Of a stretch of 64,000 nucleotides of DNA, positions 11,398 to 23,914 are shown one piece after another (position 1 is the first letter of the stretch; every line of letters starts with the position of its first letter). The position numbers were made by a program, and so were the translations under genes. The DNA comes from Cercis canadensis (Eukaryota > Streptophyta > Magnoliopsida > Fabales > Fabaceae), in NCBI GenBank assembly GCA_003255065.1, contig QAOA01005839.1:323877-387876 (forward strand). The letters run 5' to 3'. Below the pieces are notes generated by a model. The model was not told the DNA's origin and did no database searches. It saw only the letters and a list, made by a program, of their open reading frames with translations.

Positions 11398-14300
11398 ATG
11401 CTTAACAGGTTAAGTAGGCGCTGCTTTTGTACTGCTGCACCTCGGCCATGGCTTTTTGTTGGGTTGGGCAACCCTGGTGATAAGTACAAAGGAACTAGAC
11501 ATAATGTACATAGTACTCTATAATATAGTGCATCCTGAATTTTTTTATTTTATTTCCTCAATGGTAATAAAATAAGTTTGTTCAAACCAGGTGGGTTTTG
11601 AGTTGATTGATAAATTTGCAGAATCACAGGGGATTTCTATGAGCACAGTCAATTGCAAAGCCGTCTTTGGCCAAGGTTTCTCCACTACGTTCAATCTTCC
11701 TCTTTGACTATATTCAATTTTCCTTTCAGTATTTGTTGTATTTCTGAATAACAGGCAATTTTGGTGATCTGTTACAGGCTTTGTTGGTGAAGTCCCAGTT
11801 TTCCTTGCCAAGCCTCAAACTTACATGAATCTGAGTGGTGAATCAGTAAGGGATCAAGATATTCCACAGTTTCTACTTTGTTTTATAAGTTGTGCCATTC
11901 AAAGTGTTCCCACTTGTCCCTTGTAAAAGTATCTTAGCTTATAATTGATTTGGTTATACATTTAGCTGCTTAAGTTAATCTTCAATTTGAGGGATTGCTG
12001 TTACTGGAAATTTATATTTATTGACTGGTATTAATATAAAGTTAAATATATTTGAAGTATATAATTTCATTGTTTTGGTAATTATATCTGAATATCTTGA
12101 AATTGACAATGACTGCGAGAGGGATGCCCGGGCATATGTAGCAACCACTGCTGACAGAGTGAACCATGGTTAATTCCAACTATATATGAATATCTTGTAA
12201 TTGATAATGGCTGCAACAGGGTACAGGGATGACTAGGCATATGTAGCAAATTTCCACTGCTGACACAGAGTGGAATAGGGTTAATTCCCAAGTTCTTTCT
12301 CAACTTCAATCTAATTCATGTTAGATTACTAGAGGAATAACTAGGAATTTGCTGCAAGTTGTTGGTGGTGCTGGCTGCCATGAAATCAAATGGACCTCTT
12401 GGAGGAAAATGATGATTTAATGACAGGCTGATTTCTAGGGAAATGATGGATTACTTAGAGTTTGTCTGTCAATTTGAGAGATAAAAGGGGTTCTCTTTCT
12501 TGTAGGATATATAGCAGTTAAGAAAGGTTCTGAGTTAAAGAAATTCAAATCCTAGTTGGTATATATCAGTAAGTTATGGAATTAATACAAATGATTTGTT
12601 ACAGGTTCGGAGGCCTCATAAGGCTCTTTCTCCAGTTGTTTGTGTTATGTGTTATAAAAGCTCAGAGACAAGCATCCATCTCTTTTTGCACTGTGAGGTT
12701 GCTTGGCAGCTGTGGAATCGTTTGTTTGGTATTTTTGAGGAGCAGTGGGTTTCTCTTGATAGTTTGGATCAGTTTATGTCCATTCATTTTAGAGGTTTTG
12801 GTAAAGGAAAAGAGATAAAGGCTCTTTAGAAGTGTGCTCTTCTTGCTGGGTTATAGTGTTTATGGCCAGAGTGTAATGCCAGAATCTTTGAGCAGCATTT
12901 TTTACCTTCGAATCTTTTATGGGATAGAGTAGTTTTATTTTCTTCTCTTTGGGTATCAGCAAATGGTTTTTTTAGAGGGGCGCTTATGAGCTGATATATT
13001 TTTGTGTTGTTTCTCTTGTTTTTCTGCTTTTGAAGAACCTCTTGCCCTCCTTCTTTGTACTCTTCTTTCTCTTTTGAATAAATTCTTCTTTAATCTGAAA
13101 AATATATCAGTAAGTCATGGGTCTTTGTAAGCTTCTAGTGCTTGTGAAGAAGTCCTTGTTTATGCATGTGCTTTTCAATTTCAAACAATAAATTTATAGC
13201 CATATCCATTCTTATGGGATATAGATGGCAATGCTTGAAACAGTTTCTATAATACAGGATGGGTTCTTTTTGCCCCCTCTTTTTACCGTACATGAAACAC
13301 CCTTAAGATAGTTGTGGCAGTCTCTTACTCATCTAGTGGCAACATCTCTGTTAGTTAAGTTGCTTTTAATGTTTCAGATAAGATAATGAGTTTATGCTGT
13401 TGGTAATTGATAAGATGTAGCATTGTCCCATTGTCATATGAAGTCTCATATGGGTTTATGATTTATGTAATAATATATCTCTTCATTAACTGCAGACAGG
13501 ACCACTGGCTGCTTATTATAAGCTCCCTCTTAATCGTGTACTTGTGGTAATTTTTTCCTTGCACTATAACCTTCTACCTTTTCAAGTGTCCAAGTCATGC
13601 TTAGTATAACATTCTTTACTTAATCTTTTTTTTTTTTTGTTGCAGTTCCATGATGACATGAATTTGCCATGTGGGGTGCTTCGTCTTCACAACAAAGGGG
13701 GTCATGGAAGCCACAATGGGTATACTATATGATAGTTGTGAAGCAAATTTGATGCTATGGGCATTAGTTGTTTGACAATGATAGTTTAGATTTTAACCAT
13801 AGGCAATTTTTTTTTTGGTTGCTTGATACTATTTACTCCTCCTAAAGATATTATGGTGTTCATTATGCATTAGATTACATAGTTCTAAAATCGTATTAAA
13901 TTTCTATATTGAAATATAAAATGCAGAAGATAAAGATCAGAACACAAAAACCAAAACAAAACCAAAAAAAAAAAAAAAAAAGGCACAGAGATGTAGGTAT
14001 TATTTTTCATGGCTGCTCTGTTTGTCTGCTGTCTTTATAAGTGTAAAACATACATTTGGATGTTGGGTAACAGTCAACTCTAAAAAACTTTCTGGTCCGA
14101 TCACTTGGAGTTCGTTTTAGGTATTATGTTCCCTCTCTCTTACCTTCCTGCCCCAGCCTCCTGTCAGCAGTAACTAAATTCTGAAAGGCATGTTCCTGTT
14201 CATTTGGCAAGCATGCTTAATTCCTATGCAGTTGCTTCTTGGAACTGTATAAAATGATTTGTTTTCTATTTGAAATTGTAGTAGTTGAGAAGAAAAGGTG

Positions 14301-15921
14301 ATTGATTGCATGTTAAATTATATCAGTACTAGTTTTCCTGATTTGACATGTAACTAAGATTTTATATATGGACACGTTGCAAGTTATACTCTATGCGTTC
14401 TGTGGTTGTCTATCAAAATGCTTAGAAGATGCATGCCAAGGACAAAATTTTCATGTAACTTTCTCCTTATTTATAAGGAAAATATGCATTTTTGCTCTAA
14501 ATAGTGGATGGGCATTTGCCAGTAAATGAACAGTCTCAGTATATTGTATGGCGGACAACCTAGTACGGTAGTTTATCTTGCTGGTGTTTCTTTATACATC
14601 ATGCTTATAAAGTTTCATCATCATTCATGGTTGTTTCTCGAAGGGCCATATGTTATCATATATGCACTACTTCACCGTTTTATGTAAAAAAAAAAAAGAA
14701 TTTTTTTGACATTCTTGAAATGAAAATAATAATTGTCTTGTTTCATAATCGTTCATGGTTGTCTGTAAAGGATGTGTATTCAGTTCAATTATATTATTTA
14801 GATGGCTTGTGTTGGAAATAAGATCATGAAATCTAATTTTGCACCTTTTCAGCACTCATTTTCTCTAGTCAAATGCTCCCCTCAACTACTACTACTCATC
14901 TTCTGTTCTTGGTTCTGACTTTTCACTGAACCAGGCTGAAGAGTGTGATCTATCACTTTCGAGGTAATAGAGAATTTCCTCGTCTAAGAATTGGTTAGTA
15001 TATTTGATGCAAATCTTTTTGCCCCTTACACCCAAAAAAAAAAAAAGAATATTACGATCATCAGATTCATCACTATTTTCAATATGCTTAATTGTCAGGT
15101 ATTGGGAAGCCCCCAGGGCAAATGGATCCTAAAGCATTCTTGCTTCAAAAATTTAATGTAACAGCTCAGCAACGAGTAAGTTTTTGATTTACTGGTGATA
15201 AACTTAAATGAAAAGTTAGTTGGCTTATCTTGGTTAAGACATCTTTGATCTGTCTATATTACTATTATAGTTTGGTTAGTAGCTGCAAATCTGCAATAAT
15301 CATGTTAACCACATATGAATTTGGTTTGCTAAAGTACAAGGTACAGTTTACAGAGTAAAATGCTTGTAGATAACTACTGATTGAAAAATGAAAAAGAAAA
15401 AAGAAAAATGTTCAAAGGCTTGGATTTTTATTGATATACACACCCTTGATTTCCTCATCTATAGTTATTCATGTGAGAGCTAACTGTTGGCCGTAATGGT
15501 CATTGGTGTCAATTTATGAGCTTCTGCAAGTATTGTATTCAAGAATGTATTTGAAAGTGGAATAAGGTCATAGACTTAATATAAGAGCAGTTTGTATTTT
15601 TTTGCTTTGTCTTTTGAATGTTTCTTTTTTAAAAAAGATTTCTTGCTTAATTTGATTCTTATTTCTGTCTCATTTTAGTTTCTTTTGGCTCGAATATGAC
15701 TTTTTTTTTGAAAGACATGTATAATGATTTCAGTGCATTTATTTTCTTTTTCATAATTTGTCCCTTTTTTTTTTTCCCATGTTGGACAGATTGATGCTGC
15801 TTTGCAAGAGGGGGTTGATGCACTGAAGGTCCTTCTATGTAAAGGTTTGACAGAGAGTGCAAGAAGGTTTAACACAGAGCAAAAGTATAAACACTTGAGA
15901 GTGCAGACATTACCAGTGTAG
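11398..15921 (+). CDS. Peptidyl-tRNA hydrolase, mitochondrial type
   Basis: Bacterial-type (Pth family) enzyme that cleaves peptidyl-tRNA released from stalled ribosomes and recycles the tRNA. Eight exons join in frame: 11398-11505, 11591-11675, 11778-11845, 13496-13546, 13646-13719, 14935-14993, 15099-15175 and 15790-15921, giving 217 residues. The family's active-site positions are all present: Asn25 (GLGNPG), the catalytic His35 (RHNVG), Asn82 ([10 protein letters not shown]), Asp107 (FHDDMNLP) and Asn128 (GGHGSHNG). The N-terminus [18 protein letters not shown] is Arg-rich and lacks acidic residues, as in a mitochondrial presequence, and closely resembles the start of the plant mitochondrial paralogue, so I chose this ATG. 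An in-frame ATG at 11317 would give a 27-residue extension. The plant CRS2 paralogue is chloroplastic and less likely here. No damage is seen. A LINE sits harmlessly in intron 3. Confidence 0.93.
12081..12290. repeat. Diverged ~105-bp tandem duplication in intron 3
   Basis: Two adjacent copies (12081-12180 and 12181-12290) share GAATATCTTG, GGCATATGTAGCAA, CACTGCTGACA and GGTTAATTCC in the same order. They differ by many substitutions and small indels, so the duplication is old. No function is apparent. Confidence 0.7.
12580..13101 (+). mobile_element. 5'-truncated LINE with 19-bp target duplication
   Basis: The insert carries the C-terminal end of a plant LINE ORF2: a zinc-knuckle-like CVMC...HLFLHC motif followed by WQLWNRLF, as in zf-RVT domains. 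Stops after KEIKAL and further on show decay. The 3' end is a short A-rich tail (GAAAA). The flanks are 12561-12579 and 13102-13120, a 19-bp direct repeat beginning ATATATCAGTAAGT with one mismatch. The reverse transcriptase domain is missing, as expected of 5' truncation during target-primed reverse transcription. It lies in the same orientation as the host gene, in an intron. Confidence 0.88.
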
Positions 15922-16036
15922 TGGCTCTATGATATAGATTTCATTACCAGCTTGATTTATTTTACTCTGGACGTTTTGTGTCGTCCGATATTTGTACATT
16001 ACTTTGCACGCATGGGCCTGCTGTGATTGTTGTTGT

Positions 16037-16042
16037 AATAAA
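16037..16042 (+). terminator. AATAAA polyadenylation signal of the hydrolase gene
   Basis: A canonical AATAAA lies 116 bp after the stop codon in a T-rich 3' flank. This is a suitable place for plant cleavage and polyadenylation, but no transcript evidence is available. Confidence 0.45.
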
Positions 16043-16624
16043 TGATTGTGTATTAATGAATTGGTGAAGGTTGTCTTGGTAGTGGAATTGATGAGACCCC
16101 ATCTGTCTAATGTTATGGTTATTCATGTGCACATCAATATAGGCTTGACAAAAAAATAAATGCAGTCATGGGTTTAGTAATACCTCCTTTGGTCATGAGA
16201 ATTAAAGCGATTCGTCAATTTGTATTGATTTAGTTGACAAACGAAGCACTTCACTTGTAGAGTGTAGGTTTGATTTTTGTTACCAATAATTTTTCTTTGA
16301 TCATTGTAAGTCTTTTTTTAGACTTATGATATGCTCTTGTCTTGAAATGGGAAGCTTTTTTTCATTCTAAATTTTTATTCACTGAAAAAAGAATTAGAGT
16401 ATTTAATATCAAGAAATTAGAGTATTTAATATGTAAGGGCTATTATTTATCATTTCCCTTTCTCTTCTTTTTTCTGGAGATCAACACATTGTCTTCTTAT
16501 ATAACAAAAAAGTAAATAAATAAATGTAAAATAATAAATGTGCTGTTATTCTATTTCTAACTACTACTTATTTTTTCCTACTTCACTCTTATTACTATAT
16601 TATTGAGTACCAAAAAGAAACGAT
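16043..16624. other. AT-rich spacer, no gene seen
   Basis: Downstream flank of the hydrolase gene. It contains short direct repeats (AATTAGAGTATTTAATAT twice near 16390-16430) and nothing coding. Confidence 0.55.
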
Positions 16625-16852
16625 GTGTCTCCATTTGCATGTTTCGGACTGGTTAGCAATTGTTAGTGGAGAATGGGTTGGGTTTAATAAGGTGGAGTAC
16701 GAACAATGTCGAAGGCAAGGGTATGGTATTGGGACCCCACACTTCGGCCATAAGGCTATTAGCCGCTTACCCTATCTCCGGTGGTCCATTCGCAAATACC
16801 CTTCCTACGCGCACCCAACAAGCACGGAATCGAGGCAATAATTCGATATCAG
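16625..16852. other. Unassigned, less AT-rich segment
   Basis: An island of mixed composition between very AT-rich flanks, with a 72-codon open frame on the plus strand ending TSTESRQ. I do not recognise the translation in any frame, and there are no splice-linked neighbours. It might be a fragment of a gene or transposon, or an organellar insertion. No function is proposed. Confidence 0.3.
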
Positions 16853-17641
16853 TAGTTAAAAAATAAATTAATCGATATGACCGAAAAATAAATGCAATTT
16901 TTAGTTTTTTTTTTATTATAATTTTAAGTTTGAACACAAAATTTACATTAAATCAAAGTTAAAGAGCACCCGTTACTCTGAAATAATAGAGGATTGATAC
17001 ATTTATATGAAAGGTTTTACACCTTTTTACATTTATATCGTCCCAACATAGGATTTTGACTAGATTTACTAAAATTTAAATAAAACCACTTATGAGTTTT
17101 ACTAGACCTATATAAAAATTGAAACTAGATTCACTCGGCACTCATAAATTTTCTTTTGTAGGATTCAAATTTTTCTGCATCTTGTATTTTCTCTTTGAAT
17201 TATTGTGAGGTAGTGTGTAAAATTTGAGTTGTTTAAAAAAATTGGAGTGAGCTAGTTAAAGTTTATAAGTATAATGTTATTTACATGCTAGTTAAACTCA
17301 TATATATTTCTTTATAGTTGTACAATCAACAAAATTTAAACTTGAATAAACCCACATAAACCATTTTTAATTAGTTATCTTTATATTCTACCAATTAAAA
17401 CTCTATAAAGTAGTGTGAGTTTTATTAATGTACAAATAGAATTACACCAAAATTTTAGACATAATATAATTATGATATACAGTGCCTCCACATAGTTTAT
17501 GGCTAAATGATACTAAAATCATTTTCAAGATTTATAAATTTTGTATTTGAATACAAAGTGATTACTAAATTACCAAAAAAAAATTTGAGTCTTATTAATT
17601 TTTTGCAATTTGTCATGTGCTCTTTTTTCAGGTCCAGTTCC
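16853..17641. other. AT-rich spacer, no gene seen
   Basis: No open frame, RNA gene or terminal repeats recognised. Confidence 0.55.
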
Positions 17642-18324
17642 ATTCCACCCTGATATATTTTGAAAAAGAAATAATATTATTTATAAATTAATTATTTTTA
17701 TACATTTTTTTTAACTCAAGAACCAAGATCTAACTTCAACTTTTGGACTGAATCAGATTTACTAAACTTGAAACGAGCTATTTTTACTCTAAGAGTCTTA
17801 CTGTTGAAGCACCTACAACTATAATTTTGTGCGGTGGAGCATTTTGAGATTATCATTTTATCAATAATTATCATACTATTTTATACTATACACATATGAT
17901 AATATTTAAATTTAATTATTTGAACTATCTAAACTCTTTTACACCCCTAAAATTCTCGTGGAAAAACTACCCATTTGAANTCCAATATTCCACCCTGATA
18001 TATTTTGAAAAAGAAATAATATTATTTATAAATTAATTATTTTTATACATTTTTTTTAACTCAAGAACCAAGATCTAACTTCAACTTTTGGACTGAATCA
18101 GATTTACTAAACTTGAAACGAGCTATTTTTACTCTAAGAGTCTTACTGTTGAAGCACCTACAACTATAATTTTGTGCGGTGGAGCATTTTGAGATTATCA
18201 TTTTATCAATAATTATCATACTATTTTATACTATACACATATGATAATATTTAAATTTAATTATTTGAACTATCTAAACTCTTTTACACCCCTAAAATTC
18301 TCGTGGAAAAACTACCCATTTGAA
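17642..18324. repeat. 338-bp direct duplication across a single N (assembly join)
   Basis: The block 17642-17979 is repeated at 17987-18324 with no difference that I could see. The first copy ends exactly at the N (17980), and six bases intervene before the second. Equal length and apparent identity argue for redundant contig ends, not a real tandem repeat. The content is AT-rich and non-coding. Confidence 0.88.
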
Positions 18325-18925
18325 TTGTTTGTGGTTTTGATTAACGTACTAAGTTGTTATTATCAATATATCTTAATTGTTAAGAAACTTCATGATTCGG
18401 ATATAGTTGCACATATGGTTAGAAATAAAAAAAAAAAAAATTATACTCTATAACTAACAATTGGTAATTGGTATGCTTGTTAAAATAAAGCCAATGAAGA
18501 CAAACTATTTGTTAACTTAATAAGGATGAAAATACTTTATTTATAAGGTTTATATTGATATTTATTGTTAGCAATTTTTTTGGTAAATAATCAATAAATA
18601 TTATTTTAAGTTTTTATTAAGATAACACACCTTCATTTTAAAATAAAATAACTTTCACTTACTCTAAACTTTATTATACCAAAAAAATATAATACATATA
18701 ATTATAAACCCAATAAATTAACATAAATGCTAACCTAGGAAAAGACAAAAGGTATGTTTTATTGTTTTTTTACTTGCCATCGAAAAGACAAAAGAAAAAA
18801 GTAATGGTAGGACCCAAGCGTGAATCTCACTCTCATATCTGAACGCGTGAGGCGGAAATTCCATTTTGTGTTGAGCAAAAACTATTACTGTTGGCCTGTA
18901 CAGTAAAGACACCCTTCCGCTTGTC
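18325..18925. other. AT-rich upstream region of the MYB gene
   Basis: No coding sequence. It is AT-rich to about 18,760 and then becomes less so toward the MYB promoter. Confidence 0.5.
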
Positions 18926-18974
18926 TATTTATCACAGACTCCTTTCTTTCACAGAGAGAGAGAGAGAGAGAGAA
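18926..18974 (+). promoter_or_regulatory. Probable TATA element and GA-rich leader of the MYB gene
   Basis: A TATA-like TATTTATC at 18926-18933 is followed about 20 bp later by an uninterrupted (GA)n tract at 18953-18974. The ATG is at 19091, which would give a leader of roughly 130 nt. GA-rich leaders are common in plant genes. The assignment rests on position and sequence only. Confidence 0.45.
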
Positions 18975-19090
18975 AAGCAGAGAAACAGAACCCTACGTAC
19001 CCTTCATTCATTCTTAAATCAAAACGACACCTTCCTTGGAAAGAAAAAGTGGTAGCAAGCAAGCAATTAAGCAAATTAGGTATAGGATCG

Positions 19091-19107
19091 ATGAGGAACC
19101 CGTCATC

Positions 19108-19141
<34 letters not shown>

Positions 19142-20287
19142 AGAGCAGGGGGAACGACGTCGTCTGGTGGTGGTGGTGGTAGTAACAGTAACAATAACAC
19201 AAACACTAGTAGTAGTAGTAAAAGCAAAGTAGGTCTCAAGAGAGGGCCATGGACTCCAGAAGAAGACGAGCTTTTAGCAAATTACATAAAGAAAGAAGGA
19301 GAAGGGCGATGGCGAACTCTCCCAAAGCGTGCTGGCCTCCTCCGCTGCGGCAAGAGCTGCCGTCTCCGGTGGATGAACTACCTCCGCCCCTCCGTCAAGC
19401 GCGGCCAGATTGCCCCCGACGAAGAAGATCTCATCCTCCGCCTCCACCGCCTCCTCGGCAACCGGTCCGTATTTCTTCATTACCCTTTCTTTCTTTCTTT
19501 TCCTTTCTGGATAATTAAGAGGATAAGATAATAATATGAGTCAGTGCAAGTGCAAGGCTAGCTACATGAATTAGGGTTTTACTTTTGTTGGTGTACATGT
19601 TTCAGGTGGTCCTTGATAGCTGGGAGAATTCCAGGGCGAACGGATAATGAAATAAAGAATTATTGGAACACCCATCTCAGCAAGAAGCTCATAAGCCAAG
19701 GGATAGATCCAAGAACCCACAAGCCCCTTAACCCTAATTCCTCTTCTCCACACCCTCCAAATGCAATTCCCAACCATGCTTCTCCTTCGTCAAAACCCAC
19801 TACTCGTCTTCTTCCAACTCCAACTCCTCCTCCTCCTAAACCTAATCCAATCTCTACTGATGATCAGGAAACCCCTCCCGCTGTGAACCAAGAAAATGGC
19901 TACTTTCATGTGGATCACTATCAAGCTTATGGGAACCTACCTGCAGCTGCAACGGATTCTGATCATGGATCTGCAATGGGGTTCAGAAGCAACAATGTCA
20001 TTCACAACGAAGATGATGATGATGTTAATTACTGTTCTGATGATGTTTTCTCTTCTTTCCTCAATTCACTCATCAATGAGGAAGCTTTTGCTGCTCAACA
20101 CCAACTCCAACAATGCCCTCCCAATAATGGGATTCATGCAACATCTTCATCTTCTGACCCTTTGATTACAAACAGCCATCCATCAAGTTTTGGCTTTGGC
20201 ACTGTTGGCTGGGAATCTGCAATCATGGCTTCTACTTCTGCTTTTGGACAAAATGAGCCCAAGAGGGTTGAAGATCATGTTGAATAG
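19091..20287 (+). CDS. MYB5: R2R3-MYB transcription factor, MYB5 type
   Basis: DNA-binding activator of the MYB5 clade, which acts with bHLH and WD40 partners in proanthocyanidin, seed-coat and trichome programmes. Two exons, 19091-19464 and 19606-20287, give 351 residues; the ATG begins MRNPSS, as in grape MYB5 proteins. R2 has Trp54, Trp74 and Trp94. R3 has Ile107 in place of the first Trp, then Trp126 and Trp145. The bHLH-contact signature [DE]Lx2[RK]x3Lx6Lx3R is present at 113-132. R3 is followed by [12 protein letters not shown], and the C-terminal part holds [15 protein letters not shown] and a late Gly-Trp-Glu segment, all as in MYB5. Only the intron inside R3 is present; the usual R2 intron is absent, again as in this clade. 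The N-terminus carries a GA-dipeptide and poly-Gly/Asn/Ser expansion (about residues 7-45) coded by short tandem repeats. MYB5 is the best assignment; a close paralogue cannot be excluded. Confidence 0.92.
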
Positions 20288-20539
20288 CATTTTGGAACCA
20301 TCTGCATATTGATGTTGCCTTTGATTAGTTCATCAAAGTCATATGTAGCTATCAAGGATGGGATTTATGCATCTTGTATGTCGTGTATTCCTATTTTCGT
20401 CCTACTATTGTGGTCTTCCTCTTGGATGTGTTTTCGGCTTTGGGTTGATCATCATGTTTGCATGTTGTTGTTGTGAACAAACCAAAACAGTTTTATTCAT
20501 ATGTATATTTATGCCTTAAAGTTCTTAATTCTTACTTTA

Positions 20540-23500
20540 TTTTATGTATGTTCAAGATGCATGTTATGCTATCAAATTTCTTCCTACAATTAAACTTCTC
20601 AATCTTTCCAATGTTTGATGGTCATTCTTAAAGAGACGGTTTTAGAAGAGTTGGAGAATATCTCTCTAATGAAGGAACAAAGAATGTAGGAATATTGAGT
20701 GAAGTCTATGCAGAAAAATGATTAATCGTCTCTTTCTGATGCTCCAATTCATACACAACTAGAATTCTATTATACCATCAACTCTTGCTTTTTGTTGTGC
20801 ATCTGTGCAAGTTTTTCTTGCAATGTATAAATTATTTAACTCGGTGACTTACTATATGATGCATTTTCCCATCTTGATGAATACAAACTAATTAATAATA
20901 TTGATACTTACATGATGCTATCACAGAAAGATAACTAACAAACATGTTCTGAGCGGGGGAAAAAAATGATCCACAAACAAATCCAGTACTAAAATAATAT
21001 ATGGCATGTAATTACAAGGTAAAGAAAGTAAGAGATTATTTATATCAAAGGAAACATATTATTAGGAGAAGACCAAGGAACGGTTACCTTCTCCTGAAAC
21101 ACACACACGCACATAAATATATATATATCTTCATAACATATTAGAAAGAGAAGCTCCTTGGAAGTTAGTTAGTCCATTGATAATGGATATACCTTCAACA
21201 GTTTATAACCGAAACCGTTGCTGGCACAAATGAAACGCAGTACGAGATTAAAGAGTAAGATAACTAGGATTTGGCCAGCATATATGCATAAGAAGGTTGG
21301 TTTCTGTTGTTCAATAATATACCCTACACTTCAAGGAAATAGATAATGGAAGCTCAAAGTTGTATCTTAAGTAGAGACGTGCATGCCTTAATGTTTTCAT
21401 TTTGGTTTATGTAAGCTGAAGATGGTATATATGCTATCAAATGTCTAACATACCCAAGCTTCTCAAGTTTCTATTTATGTTTTGATAGAAATTCTTAAAG
21501 AGACTATGTCAGGAATTGGAAAATATTTCAACATGGAGGAACAGGAAAGGAAATGGTAATGCTATGTAAAGGTTATGAAGGAAAATTCTATTTGTGAGGC
21601 TTTAATCCATGTATAACTTCAATTATGAAGAAACATCTTAATAATATTGAAGGACCAAACCATGGAAATGATACACTACTAAGTAAAGACTGAAGAAATA
21701 TGATTCATGTTGAACTTGAAAATGATCATCTATTTGTGACGCTCTAATTAATCTTATATGGAATTCTAGTAATATCATGAACTCTTGCTTTCAGTTATAT
21801 GGGATCTCACGTATGATTTCTCAAACTTAATGACTCAATGTATTATATATGATGCATTTTACACATAATGATGAATTCAAACTAATATTATTGATATAAT
21901 ACTTGACATTATCACGTAAAGATGACTAACAAATTTTGTGCCCTCTAGCGGAGAACAAAGATGACCTACAAATCCACAAAATTTTTGGTGTACAATTAAA
22001 AAGGTAAATAAAGTGTGAGGCCACACCATGACAAATTGAAACATATCTGATTTCTCACAGAGCACAAAGAGAAGCTTCAATTGGAAGTTAATTAGTCCGT
22101 TGCTCATGGACATACCTTTAAAAGTTATAACAGCAACTGTTATTCTCAAAGCCCTCCGAGATTAAAGAGTTCATACATGTATCTGAAATATAGCTCATAT
22201 CCTATGTCAGGGGAAATTCAAAATAATAACTCAAAGTTGAATAAAATAATGAGGTGTGCATTTATTTCAAAAGTTTTGTCAAAGGCTTCAGCCTCGTTAT
22301 CTTCTTGTTTTGGTGTCATCCCCCCTCTGTAGACCAAACAAAAGAATGTGAATGAGTGTGTTTGTGTGTGTAGTTTCCTAAAGTCTCCATTCCCTTATTG
22401 ATGCGATAAAGAGGTTAGATGTGGAAAATTAATGCTCTTGTAGCTGTACAAAGTTGAAGATGCATTCCTCACAATGTGAATCATAAATACACTTTAAGGA
22501 TTCTCTGAACAGATACTCCCTTGGATAAAGCAGGATAGCATTATCCTTCAAGGAAAAGATTCTCCAAGAGGTTTCAGAAGTGTCCATGAATAATGGAAAT
22601 GTTACTACTGAGTAAAGTTTTTGAAGAATAAGTTCTCGACTTAAATATGACCTTCGATTTGCGAGAGGCTCTTAATGCATCTTCAACTGTTATGTTTGGG
22701 GAGTTCTTCGAAAGTTTCTTGTTCTCGTAGAAGTTCTTCTATCTACTTTGACTACATGTACTATATACTTGACAAAGTCAAAATCCATTTTCATTCAAAA
22801 CATAATAAATGATAGTAAACCTACTATATTTTGTTCGTTTATTTCAATATATAACGCTCAATTGATTGGATTAGGTGGAACCATGGAAAATTAGGTAGAG
22901 GTCTTAGGTTCAAGTGATGAAAATGGTTCATTAATATATAAAAGTTAAAGATTTTGTCTAATATTCTATAGTTCTTAGTTGATATATTAAAGCTTCAATA
23001 CCATTACTTGAACCTCAGGCTTCGACTCAATTCTCAATCCACCTTAAATACTTGAGCTAGCCTATCTTATTTTATTGTATATAACATTTCAAACTCAATA
23101 ATTAATATATGGGTGCATTTACAAATCTTGTACAACCTCTCAGGGAAATTCAGATTCTTTGTCCCTTTTCCTATCTCCCCAACTAGACCATTATTCTATA
23201 AGGCATAGCCACAATGCAATAACAAGAAGCTAGAGTTACATCCAATTACAAAGTAGAATGTGTCTATGTAATGAAAAATGGAAACAGAAGCTCAACGGTA
23301 GAGAGAATATGAAGCTATACGTGTTACATTGCACAAAAAGAAGCTCAATGTGAGTTTTCTATTGCTCATGAGGGTACCTTCCAGAAGTTGAAATTGAAAA
23401 TACTATTGGGTACAACTAAAACCTCTGCGGCAATAAAAACTAAGCTAGTTATTATTTGGTTTTTGTTTTGAAAGACTTCAAAATATACTACCATATATAA

Positions 23501-23870
23501 AATGGTTGATTGCGTTTCCATATATATGTACCCTCTATCTGAACATATGACTCACACCCTAAGTTCAAGGGGATATATAAGAAACCTCAAAGTGGTACTT
23601 AAAAAAACGATTTTCCAAGTGTTTATAGATTTGCACTCAGCAGAACGACTCAATATACGTTATGGTTTCACCCAATATATTTACTGTTATACTCAAATCA
23701 TATATATGTGCAAATATGTCATACAACATACATAGCCGAAAGTTTCAAAAGGTTTTGCTGAAGCTTTCTACCTTGTTAGCCTGTTTCCTTGCGTGTCTTC
23801 AACTTCTTTACATACCATACAATAAAATGTTGAACAATGGAAAATACAGGTACAACTGCACCTTTTAGGA
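20540..23870. repeat. Three diverged tandem copies of a ~0.9-1.3 kb non-coding unit
   Basis: Ordered matches recur at regular spacing. ATTCTTAAAGAGAC is at about 20626 and 21491. TTGGAAGTTARTTAGTCC is at about 21158 and 22080. GAAATG..ACTACTRAGTAAAG is at about 21668 and 22598. Segments around 22265 and 23735 (AAAGTTT..CAAAGG..GCTTC) and around 22080 and 23340 also correspond. Copies are roughly 20540-21410, 21420-22330 and 22440-23870. They are well diverged, contain many stops and show no recognised protein, so the array is old. Limits are approximate. Confidence 0.55.
22873..23045. repeat. MITE-like hairpin, ~170 bp
   Basis: The left arm AGGTGGAACCATGG...AGGTTCAAGTGATG pairs with the right arm, which in reverse complement reads AAGGTGGATTGAG...AGGTTCAAGTAATG. 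Pairing covers about 50 bp on each side around an AT-rich centre. The structure suggests a small foldback element. No target duplication was established. Confidence 0.55.
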
Positions 23871-23914
23871 TTCTAATTTAGAATAAGATCGATGAGAAAG
23901 AATTACGAATTATC

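Noticed and set aside
17642..18324. 338-bp tandem duplication as a biological event
   Set aside because: The copies look identical and are separated by an N, as at four other sites, so assembly redundancy is the better explanation.
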